64,000 bases of DNA from Sporosalibacterium faouarense. Lineage in GTDB: Bacteria; Bacillota; Clostridia; Tissierellales; VENL01. Shown here piece by piece: positions 15,632-23,914 of this stretch. A program made the translations under genes and the position numbers. The DNA is taken from NCBI RefSeq assembly GCF_016765695.1, contig NZ_JAETGO010000034.1, positions 186,001 through 250,000 of the forward strand. Reading direction: 5' to 3'. The stretch's first letter is position 1. Every line of letters starts with the position of its first letter. The notes beneath the pieces were generated by a model. It ran no database searches, was not told where the DNA came from, and saw only the letters and a program-made list of their open reading frames with translations.

Positions 15632-15899
15632 ATCAATTAAAAAAGACATGACTATATCTGCTATTAATATGAAAAAGAATGAAGAAGGAATTATTGCTCA
15701 ACTAAATACTAATAACAAAAATATTTTGAGGAAGTTAATGTCAATGGGCATATTACCTGGGATGAATTTAAGGGTAATACAAACATATCCTTCCTATGTA
15801 TTCCAGGTTGGCTATACTCAGATTGCTGTGGATAAGGAAATTGCTTCTGTTATTTTAGTAAATACTAGTTTACAAATAAAAAATGAAGTAGACTATTAA
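15624..15899 (+). CDS. feoA: FeoA-domain protein of the second feo operon
   Basis: This 91-residue SH3-like protein has the FeoA core: NKNILRKLMSMGILPGMNLRVIQTYPSYVFQVGYTQIAVDKEIASVILV, including the LxxMGxxPG turn and the QIAxDKEIA strand. An extra 20-residue lead precedes it. ATG 15624 has TGGAGG 7 bases upstream, inside the end of the zinc-ribbon gene. It is the last gene of the operon, about 110 bp before a terminator shared with rnfB. Confidence 0.85.
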   Translation: MNKSIKKDMTISAINMKKNEEGIIAQLNTNNKNILRKLMSMGILPGMNLRVIQTYPSYVFQVGYTQIAVDKEIASVILVNTSLQIKNEVDY

Positions 15900-16008
15900 C
15901 TCACAAAATAATAAAAGTTATAGTTTACTACTTTATTATATTAATGATTTAATATGATAATTATTAAAGTTTAATCAAATTTAAGAAGTAGGTAAGTTAA
16001 AGATAAAA

Positions 16009-16038
16009 CAGGGTAGTTCTAAATAGAGAACTACCCTG
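16009..16038. terminator. Bidirectional terminator between feoA and rnfB
   Basis: A 12-bp perfect stem (CAGGGTAGTTCT and complement) around a 6-base loop lies between two convergent genes, with A- and T-rich flanks on both sides. Confidence 0.8.
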
Positions 16039-16080
16039 CATAAATTAAAACAAACTTAGTAATTTTACCATAGACTATAT

Positions 16081-17058
16081 TTATATCATTTCAACAGCAT
16101 CCTTCGGACATTTTTTCTCACAAACACCACAACCAATACATTTTTCTTCAATGACTTCATGAGCTTGTTTTAATTCTCCTTCAATTGCATTTGTAGGACA
16201 GTTTTTAGCACATATAGTACAACCTATACATTTGTCACTAATTATTTATGCTTTTTTCTTTTTAGATTTATCTTCCCATATAGAATTAGTAGGACATTTG
16301 TCAGCACATATACCACAATTAGTACATTTTTCATAGTCTATAGTAGCAATATTATCTTCAACATGGATTGCATCAAAGGGGCATGACCTCTCACACAATT
16401 TACATCCAATACAACCAACTACACAGCTTGATTTCACTTTCTTGCCAAAGTCTTTACTATTACAGTCTACAATAACTCTTTGACTGTAGGGAACCAAATC
16501 AATAACAGACTTTGGACAAACATCTATACATTTTCCACAAGCAGTACATTTATCTGGATTGATTTTAGCAATTCCATCAATAATTTCTATTGCATCAAAA
16601 CTACAAATATCTACACATGTACCAAATCCAAGACAACCATAATCACAGCTCTTGTTTCCAGAGCCTAACTTAGCTGCTGCTCTACAATCCTTTATACCAT
16701 CATATTGATACTTGACACTAGTATGACAGGTTTTGCCTTGACATATAACCCTAGCAATCTTTATTTCATCATCTGTATCTGTATCTATGCCCATAATATC
16801 AGCTACCTTTTCAGCTACTTCAGCTCCACCTACAGGACATCCATTACTAGGAGCATCACCTTTGGCAACAGCTGAAGCAAAATTATCACAACCTGGATAT
16901 CCACACGCTCCACAATTCGCACCTGGTAGTACACTGCTAATTTCTTCTATTCTTGGGTCTACTTCAACTGCAAATTTCTTTGAAGCATATGCCAAACCTA
17001 TGGCAAATAAAGCCCCCATGGTTCCCATACTTACTACAGAAATTATTACGACATTCAT
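16081..17058 (-). pseudogene. rnfB: RnfB, truncated by an in-frame stop
   Basis: RnfB is the Fe-S subunit that receives electrons from ferredoxin in the Rnf complex. The intact part (270 residues, 16246-17058) has an N-terminal membrane helix, the GANCGACGYPGC cluster domain (Cys 50-59 region), an extra Cys-rich domain and two pairs of 4Fe-4S motifs. TAA at 16246-16248 then stops it. The same frame continues without further stops for 54 residues with two more perfect 4Fe-4S motifs (CIGCTICAKNC and CIGCGVCEKKC), to TAA at 16081. The full form would be about 324 residues, the length usual in Clostridia. Either the last two clusters are lost or the gene is failing. The main part could still fold. 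Confidence 0.85.
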
Positions 17059-17084
17059 TAATTAATCACCTCCTAATTACTTAA

Positions 17085-17669
17085 CTACATTGCTATTAAT
17101 CCAGAAAACCCTAGAAACACCATTGAAAGAACACCTGCGATTAATAAAGTAATACCTGCTCCTTCAAGGGGCTCAGGGACATCTGCAAATTCTAATTCTT
17201 CTCTAATACCTGCCATTATGACAAGAGAAAGAGTAAAACCTACACCTGCTCCAAGTCCAAATATAGAACTTTCAATTAAATTATAATCTTTAATTGGTAT
17301 ATATAAAGCTAATCCCAAAATAGCACAATTAGTTGTAATAAGTGGCAAGAATATCCCTAATGCATCATAAAGTGATGGACTGACTTTTTTTAGAACTATT
17401 TCAACCAATTGAACTAAGGATGAAATTACTAATATGAAAGATACATACTGTAGAAATCGTGACAATCCAAAGGGGTCTAATAGATAGTTTTGAATAAACC
17501 ATGCAGCAATTGCAGAAAGTGTCATGACAAAGGTGGTAGCAGCCCCCATACCAGCGGAAACTTCTACCTTTTTAGATACACCTAAAAATGGACATATTCC
17601 CAAAAACCTAACAAGTACAAAGTTATTAACTAGAGCGGTTCCAACAAAAAGTAATATTAATTCTATCAT
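17085..17669 (-). CDS. rnfA: Electron transport complex subunit RnfA
   Basis: RnfA is one of the two inverted six-helix membrane subunits of Rnf, a ferredoxin:NAD+ oxidoreductase that exports Na+ or H+. The 194-residue protein has the family signature VLVRFLGICPFLGVSKK near the start and TTNCAILG around residue 115; each carries a conserved Cys that helps hold the intramembrane Fe-S cluster. About six transmembrane helices fill the rest. It lies 14 bp after rnfE and 26 bp before rnfB. ATG has a GGAAGG-type site (antisense CCTTCC at 17679). Confidence 0.95.
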   Translation of the reverse strand: MIELILLFVGTALVNNFVLVRFLGICPFLGVSKKVEVSAGMGAATTFVMTLSAIAAWFIQNYLLDPFGLSRFLQYVSFILVISSLVQLVEIVLKKVSPSLYDALGIFLPLITTNCAILGLALYIPIKDYNLIESSIFGLGAGVGFTLSLVIMAGIREELEFADVPEPLEGAGITLLIAGVLSMVFLGFSGLIAM

Positions 17670-17683
17670 TCTCTCACCTTCCT

Positions 17684-18295
17684 TTAATGACAGCTTGCTT
17701 CGCTAGTTTTTTTCTTACTAAATGCGTTGAAAATCCCTAATAATATTCCTAATGTTATAAAGGCTCCTGGTGGTAAAATGAATATTATCCAAGGAGTGAA
17801 GTTTACTCCCATAACTTCTATACCAAATATTGAACCCATTCCTAACACTTCTCTAATAATTCCTAATAAAGTCAAAGCCCAAGTAAAGCCAACTCCCATA
17901 CCTAGAGCGTCCATTAAGGCGTATTTTACAGGATTATTTGAGGCAAAGGCTTCTGCACGTCCAAGTATCAAGCAGTTAACAACTATAAGAGGGATAAACA
18001 GCCCTAGAACTTTTTGTATATCAGGGAAAAAGGCTGCCATGAATAAATCTGCTATAGTAACGAACGTAGCTATAACTACGATAAATGAAGGAATTCTGAC
18101 TTTATCAGGTATATAGTTCTTTACAATAGCTATTATTACACTTGAGCATACCAAAACGAATAATGTAGCCAAACCCATTGCTAGACCATTAATAGCAGCA
18201 TTAGTAACAGCTAAGGTAGGACACATTCCCATTAATTGACGAAATACTGCATTTTCCTTCCATAATCCTTTTATAAATTCTTTCCACATCCTCAT
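17684..18295 (-). CDS. rnfE: Electron transport complex subunit RnfE
   Basis: RnfE pairs with RnfA to form the symmetric membrane core. The 203-residue protein has LMGMCPTLAVTNAAINGL near the start and VVNCLILGRAEAFAS in the middle, each with the expected single Cys. About six transmembrane helices follow the usual order. Its first base overlaps the rnfG stop (TAATG), so translation is coupled. The C-terminus ends in a short Lys/Ser-rich tail. Confidence 0.95.
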   Translation of the reverse strand: MRMWKEFIKGLWKENAVFRQLMGMCPTLAVTNAAINGLAMGLATLFVLVCSSVIIAIVKNYIPDKVRIPSFIVVIATFVTIADLFMAAFFPDIQKVLGLFIPLIVVNCLILGRAEAFASNNPVKYALMDALGMGVGFTWALTLLGIIREVLGMGSIFGIEVMGVNFTPWIIFILPPGAFITLGILLGIFNAFSKKKTSEASCH

Positions 18296-18834
18296 TACTT
18301 ACCACCTCTTGTTCTATAAGCATCTAGTGCTTTAGGAATAGAGTTCTTTAAAATATTTGAAACAGCATTTGATGAAATTGTAGCACCAGTTATTGCCTCT
18401 ACATCCTGTTTTGCTATAAAATCATCCTCAATTGATTTTTCGTTAAATTGATCTTTGAACCAATCTTCTTCAATTCTCGCACCAAGTCCTGGAGTTTCAA
18501 GATGACTAAGTACTGTCATTCCAGTTAATTTTTCTTCTGTAGTGTCCATTCCAACCATCATTCTTATATCACCTTGAAAGCCTCCACCTTCAGCAATAAA
18601 TGCTAGGCCTACTTCATTACCATTATCATCATATCCAATGAAGAGTTGGTTATTATTTTCCATAGTTTTATATGATTTTGCTTTAGGAAGTACTTCTAAT
18701 ATAGCTTTTTTCTGATTAGACTGAGCAATTTCATTTATCATAGGTTCAGTCCATTTAAAGGTTAAAGCTAATACAAGACCTGATATTGCACCGACTAGTA
18801 AAAGAACTACTACCATTCTTGATGTGTTATTCAT
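18295..18834 (-). CDS. rnfG: Electron transport complex subunit RnfG
   Basis: RnfG is a periplasm-facing flavoprotein with one N-terminal membrane helix. The FMN is attached to Thr 152 in the TGAT motif (EAITGATISS, 147-156), which is intact here. ETPGLGARIEEDWF precedes it. At 179 residues it is normal length. It overlaps rnfD by one base (TAATG) and rnfE by one base. Confidence 0.93.
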   Translation of the reverse strand: MNNTSRMVVVLLLVGAISGLVLALTFKWTEPMINEIAQSNQKKAILEVLPKAKSYKTMENNNQLFIGYDDNGNEVGLAFIAEGGGFQGDIRMMVGMDTTEEKLTGMTVLSHLETPGLGARIEEDWFKDQFNEKSIEDDFIAKQDVEAITGATISSNAVSNILKNSIPKALDAYRTRGGK

Positions 18835-19754
18835 TACTTTGACACCTCCCCAAATATTTTGCTCCTTGTATATCTGTTAATGAGAGGTGTTAATCCGTTC
18901 ATAAATAATATGGAATAAAGAACGCCTTCAGGATATCCACCGTATACTCTAATAACTACTAGAATTATACCTGCACCAATACCAAATACCCATCTTCCCT
19001 TTTTTGTAATTGGAGTAGTAACCATATCTGTTGCCATAAAGAAAGCCCCTAGCATCAAACCTCCAGACAGAAGATGAAATATAGGATCTTGTCCTATTAA
19101 CAATGTCATAAGAAATATTGTTCCTAGGTAGCTTGCAGGGATTCTCCAGTCAATACATTTTTTATATAATAAATATAGTCCACCTAGTAAAAGGAGAATT
19201 ACTGATGTCTCACCAATAGAACCTCCTACATTACCTATTAGCAAATCAAAATAGTTAGTTTTAATACCTTCCATTTTTAGTAAATTAAGTGGAGTAGCAC
19301 CACTTAATCCATCAACTGGATTAATCCATTCTGTCATTTTTACTGGAAAGGTTATTAGAAGAAAGGCTCTGCCTACTAAGGCAGGGTTAAAAATATTTTG
19401 ACCTAGACCTCCAAAAACCATTTTTCCTAATCCAATAGAAACTACGCCGCCAACTATTGCAATCCAAATTGGAAGAGTTGGGGGTAAGGTGAGTCCAAGT
19501 AAAAGGCCAGTCACTAAACCACTCCCATCTTTAAGTGAAATAGTTCTATTTCTTACCTTTTGAAATATTACTTCCGTTATTAAAGATGAAGTAATAGTGG
19601 TTAATAATATTATTAGAGACTTAAATCCAAAATAGTATATTCCAGCTATCGTTGCTGGCAGAAGTGCTATAACTACTGTTATCATAATCTTTGTTATATT
19701 GTCATTATCTCTAATATGTGGAGAGCTACTAACAACTAATTCTTTATCTAGCAT
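18834..19754 (-). CDS. rnfD: Electron transport complex subunit RnfD
   Basis: RnfD is a polytopic membrane flavoprotein. The 306-residue protein starts VVSSSPHIRDNDNI, has about nine membrane helices, and carries its FMN-attachment motif SGAT at residues 151-154 (DGLSGATPLNLL). It lies 14 bp after rnfC. AGGAGG-like sequence precedes the ATG. Confidence 0.94.
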   Translation of the reverse strand: MLDKELVVSSSPHIRDNDNITKIMITVVIALLPATIAGIYYFGFKSLIILLTTITSSLITEVIFQKVRNRTISLKDGSGLVTGLLLGLTLPPTLPIWIAIVGGVVSIGLGKMVFGGLGQNIFNPALVGRAFLLITFPVKMTEWINPVDGLSGATPLNLLKMEGIKTNYFDLLIGNVGGSIGETSVILLLLGGLYLLYKKCIDWRIPASYLGTIFLMTLLIGQDPIFHLLSGGLMLGAFFMATDMVTTPITKKGRWVFGIGAGIILVVIRVYGGYPEGVLYSILFMNGLTPLINRYTRSKIFGEVSK

Positions 19755-19768
19755 TTATTAAACCTCCT

Positions 19769-21097
19769 TTATTTACTTCGTTTCTTTGCTAAAATTTCAC
19801 CCTTGACCAATCTTATTCTTTGTACTAAAGGTCTCTTTGCAGGACATATAAAAGAACATGACCCACATTCTATACAATAGAGGGCATTATATTCTTCCGC
19901 CTCATCCCATTTTGATTTTTGTGAATAATTTGCTATTTTTATTGGTAATAATCCTACAGGACATACATCTACACATCTAGCACATTTGATACATGGCTGT
20001 TCAATTTCAGAATAAGCATCAAATTGATTTATTACCAAGATACCTGAAGTCCCCTTTATAACTGGCACTTCGGTAGTATATTGTGCAAATCCCATCATTG
20101 GACCACCACTAATAACCTTTCCTGGTACACCTGAATAGCCTCCACATTGCTCAATAACTTCTTTAAATGGTGTTCCGATTTTTACAATCATGTTACTAGG
20201 TTGAACTATTCCATTTCCTGTTACAGTAACTATGCGTTCAATCAATGGCATACCTTTTTGTATGGAATCAGCAATTGCAGAAGCAGTACCTACATTATTA
20301 ACGACAATTCCTACATCCATAGGTAATGCTCCAGGTGGGACCTTCCTACCTGTAATTGCATCAATTAATCTCTTTTCACCACCCTGTGGATACTTTGTCT
20401 TTAAAACTGCATCCTGAATTGATGGTTCATTTGCTATTATTTTTTTTATATTTTTGATAGCATCTGGTTTATTATCTTCGATACCAATAATTCCTTTATT
20501 TACATTTACTGCTTTCATAATTGCCTTAAGTCCAAAAACTACTTTTTGTGGATGCTCCACCATCAATCTGTGGTCAGAAGTTAGATAAGGCTCACATTCT
20601 GCACCATTTAATATTACAGTATCAATTTTTTTCTCTGGTGGAGGAGAAAGCTTTACATGAGTCGGGAAGGTGGCACCTCCCATACCAGTAATACCTGCTT
20701 CTCTTATTATTTCAATGATTTCTTTACTAGTTAGATTATTAATATCACCCATTGGTTTTACTGTGTCACATATTTCATAACTATCATCAGATTCAATAAC
20801 TATTGTTTTGACTTTTGAACCAGTTGGTGTAGGAAAATCTATTATATTTTTTACTGTGCCAGATACACTTGAATGTATAGGGACTGATACAAAAGCTTGT
20901 GAATCTCCAATTTTTTGGCCGATTTTCACCTTGTCCCCAGACTTAACAATGGGGTCGCATGGAGCTCCTATATGCTGTTGTAGTGGAATATACACTATTT
21001 TTGGTGGAAGTGCTTGCGTCAAGCTTATAGATTCAGTCAACTCTTTTGAATAGGGTGGGTGAATCCCACCTTTAAAACTGAAGGTTTTATCTTTCAT
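19769..21097 (-). CDS. rnfC: Electron transport complex subunit RnfC
   Basis: RnfC is the soluble NADH- and FMN-binding subunit. The 442-residue protein begins with the FKGGIHPP motif, has a glycine-rich TGMGGATFPTHVKL nucleotide loop around residue 140, NGAECEPYLTSDHR, and near the C-terminus two 4Fe-4S motifs, CIKCARCVDVCP and CIECGSCSFICP. It is the first gene of rnfCDGEAB. The order and spacing are the canonical clostridial ones. A weak sigma-54-like element lies about 95 bp upstream. Confidence 0.95.
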   Translation of the reverse strand: MKDKTFSFKGGIHPPYSKELTESISLTQALPPKIVYIPLQQHIGAPCDPIVKSGDKVKIGQKIGDSQAFVSVPIHSSVSGTVKNIIDFPTPTGSKVKTIVIESDDSYEICDTVKPMGDINNLTSKEIIEIIREAGITGMGGATFPTHVKLSPPPEKKIDTVILNGAECEPYLTSDHRLMVEHPQKVVFGLKAIMKAVNVNKGIIGIEDNKPDAIKNIKKIIANEPSIQDAVLKTKYPQGGEKRLIDAITGRKVPPGALPMDVGIVVNNVGTASAIADSIQKGMPLIERIVTVTGNGIVQPSNMIVKIGTPFKEVIEQCGGYSGVPGKVISGGPMMGFAQYTTEVPVIKGTSGILVINQFDAYSEIEQPCIKCARCVDVCPVGLLPIKIANYSQKSKWDEAEEYNALYCIECGSCSFICPAKRPLVQRIRLVKGEILAKKRSK

Positions 21098-21188
21098 TTT
21101 TTCACTCCTTTATTTTTAATGAATTAGCATATTGTATACTGCATACAACATATGAGAAAAATATAATAAGTAGCTAATAATATATATA

Positions 21189-21205
21189 CGCATATTTCAT
21201 ACCAA
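21189..21205 (-). promoter_or_regulatory. Weak sigma-54-like element upstream of rnfC
   Basis: On the minus strand the sequence is TTGGTATGAAATATGCG. GG and GC have the required spacing, but the -12 box is ATGC instead of TTGC and the -24 box has T for C. It is about 92 bases before rnfC. It is the poorest match in the window; a sigma-A promoter may serve this operon. Confidence 0.4.
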
Positions 21206-21506
21206 AATAAAAACTGTTATAATATGCTATTTCTCTAAAAAATGAATTAGATAAGTGTAGCAAAAGGCTCATGTAATGTGGCATTGTAAACATCTGCAGA
21301 CTTGCATCTGAAACTTTCCGCTTAAAAGAAGAGAATTAATTATATACTTTTGATAGGTTAATAAGATTAATATTTGGAATATATTCATCTAGAAAGAGAT
21401 AATAAAACTCTAAGTAAATATGTAATCAGAATTTTAAATATTTAAATTTTCGTATTCTTATACTTATTATGTTTGAAAGATATTATATTTCAATATAGAT
21501 TACAAT

Positions 21507-21523
21507 TTGGCATGAGTATTGCT
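21507..21523 (+). promoter_or_regulatory. Sigma-54 promoter for a Spo0E-like peptide
   Basis: TTGGCATGAGTATTGCT is a strong match with GG at 21509 and GC at 21521. The ATG is 52 bases past the GC. Confidence 0.87.
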
Positions 21524-21573
21524 ATGTATAATTAGTATAGATTTTTAGAATTTTTTATAAGGAGGCTTATAAG

Positions 21574-21690
21574 ATGAGTCAAGAACAGAAACAACAATTA
21601 ATTGATAAATTAGATGAGATGATAAAAAATAATGGAGGATATGTGAAGTTCTTTGAAATCTGTAAAGAAGTTGATGAACTAATTAAATAA
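21574..21690 (+). CDS. Short Spo0E-like helical-hairpin peptide
   Basis: This 38-residue peptide (with AAGGAGG 8 bases before ATG) forms two helices: QQLIDKLDEMIKNNGGY and FEICKEVDELIK. The second resembles the Spo0E signature SQELDxLI, with CKEVDELI in place. Spo0E-like proteins remove phosphate from Spo0A-type response regulators. This one is shorter than usual and has Cys and Val at signature positions, so the assignment is tentative. It is alone downstream of its sigma-54 promoter, as is the better Spo0E match at 41788. Confidence 0.5.
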   Translation: MSQEQKQQLIDKLDEMIKNNGGYVKFFEICKEVDELIK

Positions 21691-21930
21691 ATAAAAATTA
21701 ATTACTAACATAGATATTGATTATATCTTATTAATAAGGACTAAATATATAAGTATTTAATTTAATTAAAAGATAACCTATAGCAAGGAAAAATAAATAT
21801 GTAGCTAACAACACAACAGGAGTAGTATATGCTACACTTTTTAAAATATAGTTTTTTAAAAATGTAATATCCCAAAGGATAGAGGTGTTGGATAAGCAGT
21901 AGTGTATAAAAATTACTATTAAAGTAGATT

Positions 21931-21947
21931 GTGGCATAGATATTGCT
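21931..21947 (+). promoter_or_regulatory. Sigma-54 promoter upstream of thiF/moeB pseudogene
   Basis: GTGGCATAGATATTGCT has GG at 21933 and GC at 21945. The next gene on this strand is the broken thiF-like gene, 112 bases past the GC. Confidence 0.8.
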
Positions 21948-22000
21948 TATATATTTAAGTAACATAATGTTGGAGATCCCCCTTCGATATTATGATAATA

Positions 22001-22024
22001 AGCTAGTGAATTAATTCACTAGCT
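22001..22024. repeat. Perfect 24-base palindrome in the thiF leader
   Basis: A 12-bp perfect inverted repeat (AGCTAGTGAATT and its complement, no loop) lies between the sigma-54 promoter and the thiF-like gene. It could be a binding site for a dimeric regulator or an attenuating hairpin; no T-run of terminator strength follows. Confidence 0.6.
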
Positions 22025-22057
22025 CTATTTATATGTAGAATTATGTGGAGGTATATT

Positions 22058-23067
22058 ATGAATAGATATGAAAAACAAATTCTTTTTGCTGAGATAGGTG
22101 AAGAAGGGCAGGAAAGATTAAAAGCATCTAAGGTTATAGTAATAGGATGTGGAGCTCTTGGAACAGTAATATGTAATTCACTGGTACGAGCGGGAGTTGG
22201 TTACATAAAAATAGTAGATAGAGACTATATAGAGATTTCAAATCTTCAGAGGCAAACATTATTTGATGAAAAAGATATAGCTGATCACCTACCGAAATCA
22301 ATTGCTGCTAAGAAGAAACTTGAGCTTATAAACTCAGAAATTATAATTGAAAGCGAAGTAATAGATGTAAACTCTAAAAATATAGAAAAACTCTGTAAAG
22401 ATATGGATTTAATACTAGATGCAACAGATAATTTTATATTAGATATTTGATTAATGATATATCTATAAAGCTAGACATACCTTAGATATATGGTGGAGTA
22501 ATAGGAAGTACAGGAGTGTTAAGTCCTATAATACCAGGTAAAACTCCATGTTTTAGATGCTTTATGCCTGAACCCCCTTCTTCAGGAACCATAGATACCT
22601 GTGATACCATAGGAGTATTAAATGGTATAACAAATATAATTGCATCATATCAGTCAACTGAAGCATTGAAAATACTAACCCAGAAGACTAAAAATTTAAT
22701 CGAGGGATTACTATATATAGATATATGGGATAACAATTTTGAGGTAGTAAATCCAAGTAAAAAAAGTAAATGTAAGGCTTGCTCAGATAAAAACTATGAA
22801 TTTTTAAATAGAAAAGATGAAGATGCAGTTCATCTTTGTGGTAAGAATAGTATACAGATTAATCCTCTAAATAAAGAAGTTTCAGTAGAGCATATAATGA
22901 ACAAGCTTAAGAGTATAGGAGTTAATCCACAGGTTAATAGTTTCTTTATAAGATTTGAAATTGATGATATTATATTTACATTATTCTATGATGGGAGAGC
23001 TATAATAAAGAATGTTACAGAGCTGAATAAAGCTAAATCATTATATGCACAATATATTGGATATTAA
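22058..23067 (+). pseudogene. ThiF/MoeB-type E1-like adenylyltransferase, two lesions
   Basis: The intact N-terminal part has the Rossmann motif VIVIGCGALGTVICNSLVRAGVG, RDYIEISNLQRQTLF and DATDNF, all typical of enzymes that adenylate the ThiS or MoaD C-terminus for sulfur transfer. At about 22440 a single-base deletion shifts the frame (TGA at 22448). The sequence then continues as LINDISIKLDIP, meets TAG at 22485 where Trp is expected, and resumes as IYGGVIGSTGVLSPIIPGKTPCFRC with CKAC later and a C-terminal domain. ATG follows TGGAGG. The promoter upstream is still an excellent sigma-54 site. Confidence 0.85.
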
Positions 23068-23120
23068 TCTAGATATAAGTACAAAAACTGAAGTTTATTA
23101 AATTACTTAATTTTAATAAA

Positions 23121-23150
23121 AAGGTCTAGCCTAAAAGCTAGATCTTTCTT
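23121..23150 (+). terminator. Terminator after thiF pseudogene
   Basis: A stem of about 10 bp (AAGGTCTAGC with AGCTAGATCTT-type complement) is followed by TCTTGTTT, 54 bp after the stop codon. Confidence 0.7.
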
Positions 23151-23247
23151 GTTTGATAGTTATAGGATAATCAAATTTCTTAATATAAATAAATTGATTA
23201 AATTTGGGTAATTTATAAATAAGTAAAATAATGAGAGGAGATATACT

Positions 23248-23637
23248 ATGGAAATAAAATATGAGGTTGATACAAATAAATCATTTGAAGAAGCTGTAGA
23301 AAGCTTAAAGACTAGTCTAAGCAACAATAGCTTTGGAGTGCTATGGGAATTGAATTTCAAAGATAAACTAAAAGAAAAAGGATTTGATTTTGACCACAAC
23401 TTTAAAATATTTGAGGTGTGCAATCCAAGGCAAGCTAAAGAAGTACTTGATAGACATATAGAAGTGGGTTATTTTCTACCCTGTAAGATAGTTATATATG
23501 ACAAAGGAAATACAGTGAAAATTGGTATGGTAAAACCTACACAACTAATAAACATGTTAGGTGATCAGGAATTAACAAGTGTAGCTACTGAAGTAGAGAA
23601 TGAACTTAAAACTGCTATAAATATGGCAGCAAATTAG
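23248..23637 (+). CDS. DUF302 domain protein
   Basis: This 129-residue cytoplasmic protein has the DUF302 core: SFEEAVESLKTSLSNNSFGVLWELNFKDKLKEKG, the F-E-V-C-NP turn with one Cys, HIEVGYFLPCKIVIYDKGNTVKIGMVKP with a second Cys, and a helical end. DUF302 proteins are common near metal and redox genes, and their role is not known. ATG has GAGAGGAG 8 bases upstream. No sigma-54 element is seen, so it probably has its own sigma-A promoter. It is convergent with the YIEGIA pair. Confidence 0.85.
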   Translation: MEIKYEVDTNKSFEEAVESLKTSLSNNSFGVLWELNFKDKLKEKGFDFDHNFKIFEVCNPRQAKEVLDRHIEVGYFLPCKIVIYDKGNTVKIGMVKPTQLINMLGDQELTSVATEVENELKTAINMAAN

Positions 23638-23662
23638 ATTTACAATAAATTTATTTATATGT

Positions 23663-23700
23663 ATAAAGACTCTAGTAGTATATACTACCTAGAGTCTTTA
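23663..23700. terminator. Bidirectional terminator
   Basis: An 11-bp outer stem (AAAGACTCTAG with complement) plus an inner TAGTATATACTA palindrome lies between DUF302 and the convergent small gene, with A/T-rich flanks on both sides. Confidence 0.8.
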
Positions 23701-23707
23701 ATAATGC

Positions 23708-23902
23708 TTATTCTTGAGTAATTATTATAACACCATTTACTAAACCATAAACATTACCTGATAATGTTCTACCGAGCTCAGATGCAATTTTTTCTTGTGC
23801 TTTTTTATCAAGAGCAAGAAAGGTAGGGGCACTTGAATGAACCACTAGTTTTTCATCTAATGTTACAATGGCTAATATGCTTCTGGTTGGACTCTCTTTC
23901 AT
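23708..23902 (-). CDS. Capping-complex subunit for YIEGIA (small protein)
   Basis: This 64-residue cytoplasmic protein starts MKESPTRSILAIVTLDE and has a compact mixed alpha/beta composition ending in VYGLVNGVIIITQE. It is the usual partner gene of YIEGIA family proteins in spore-formers. It lies 12 bp after the YIEGIA gene on the same strand. A GGAG site precedes the ATG (antisense CTCC at 23908). Family identity is from general recall of this gene pair and its position. Confidence 0.7.
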   Translation of the reverse strand: MKESPTRSILAIVTLDEKLVVHSSAPTFLALDKKAQEKIASELGRTLSGNVYGLVNGVIIITQE

Positions 23903-23914
23903 TTAAAATCTCCT

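Noticed and set aside
21731-21937. Minus-strand frame of 68 codons, hydrophobic, upstream of the thiF region.
   Set aside because: No ribosome site, and a second overlapping frame is equally hydrophobic. It overlaps the leader region of the plus-strand sigma-54 promoter and is likely chance or a remnant.
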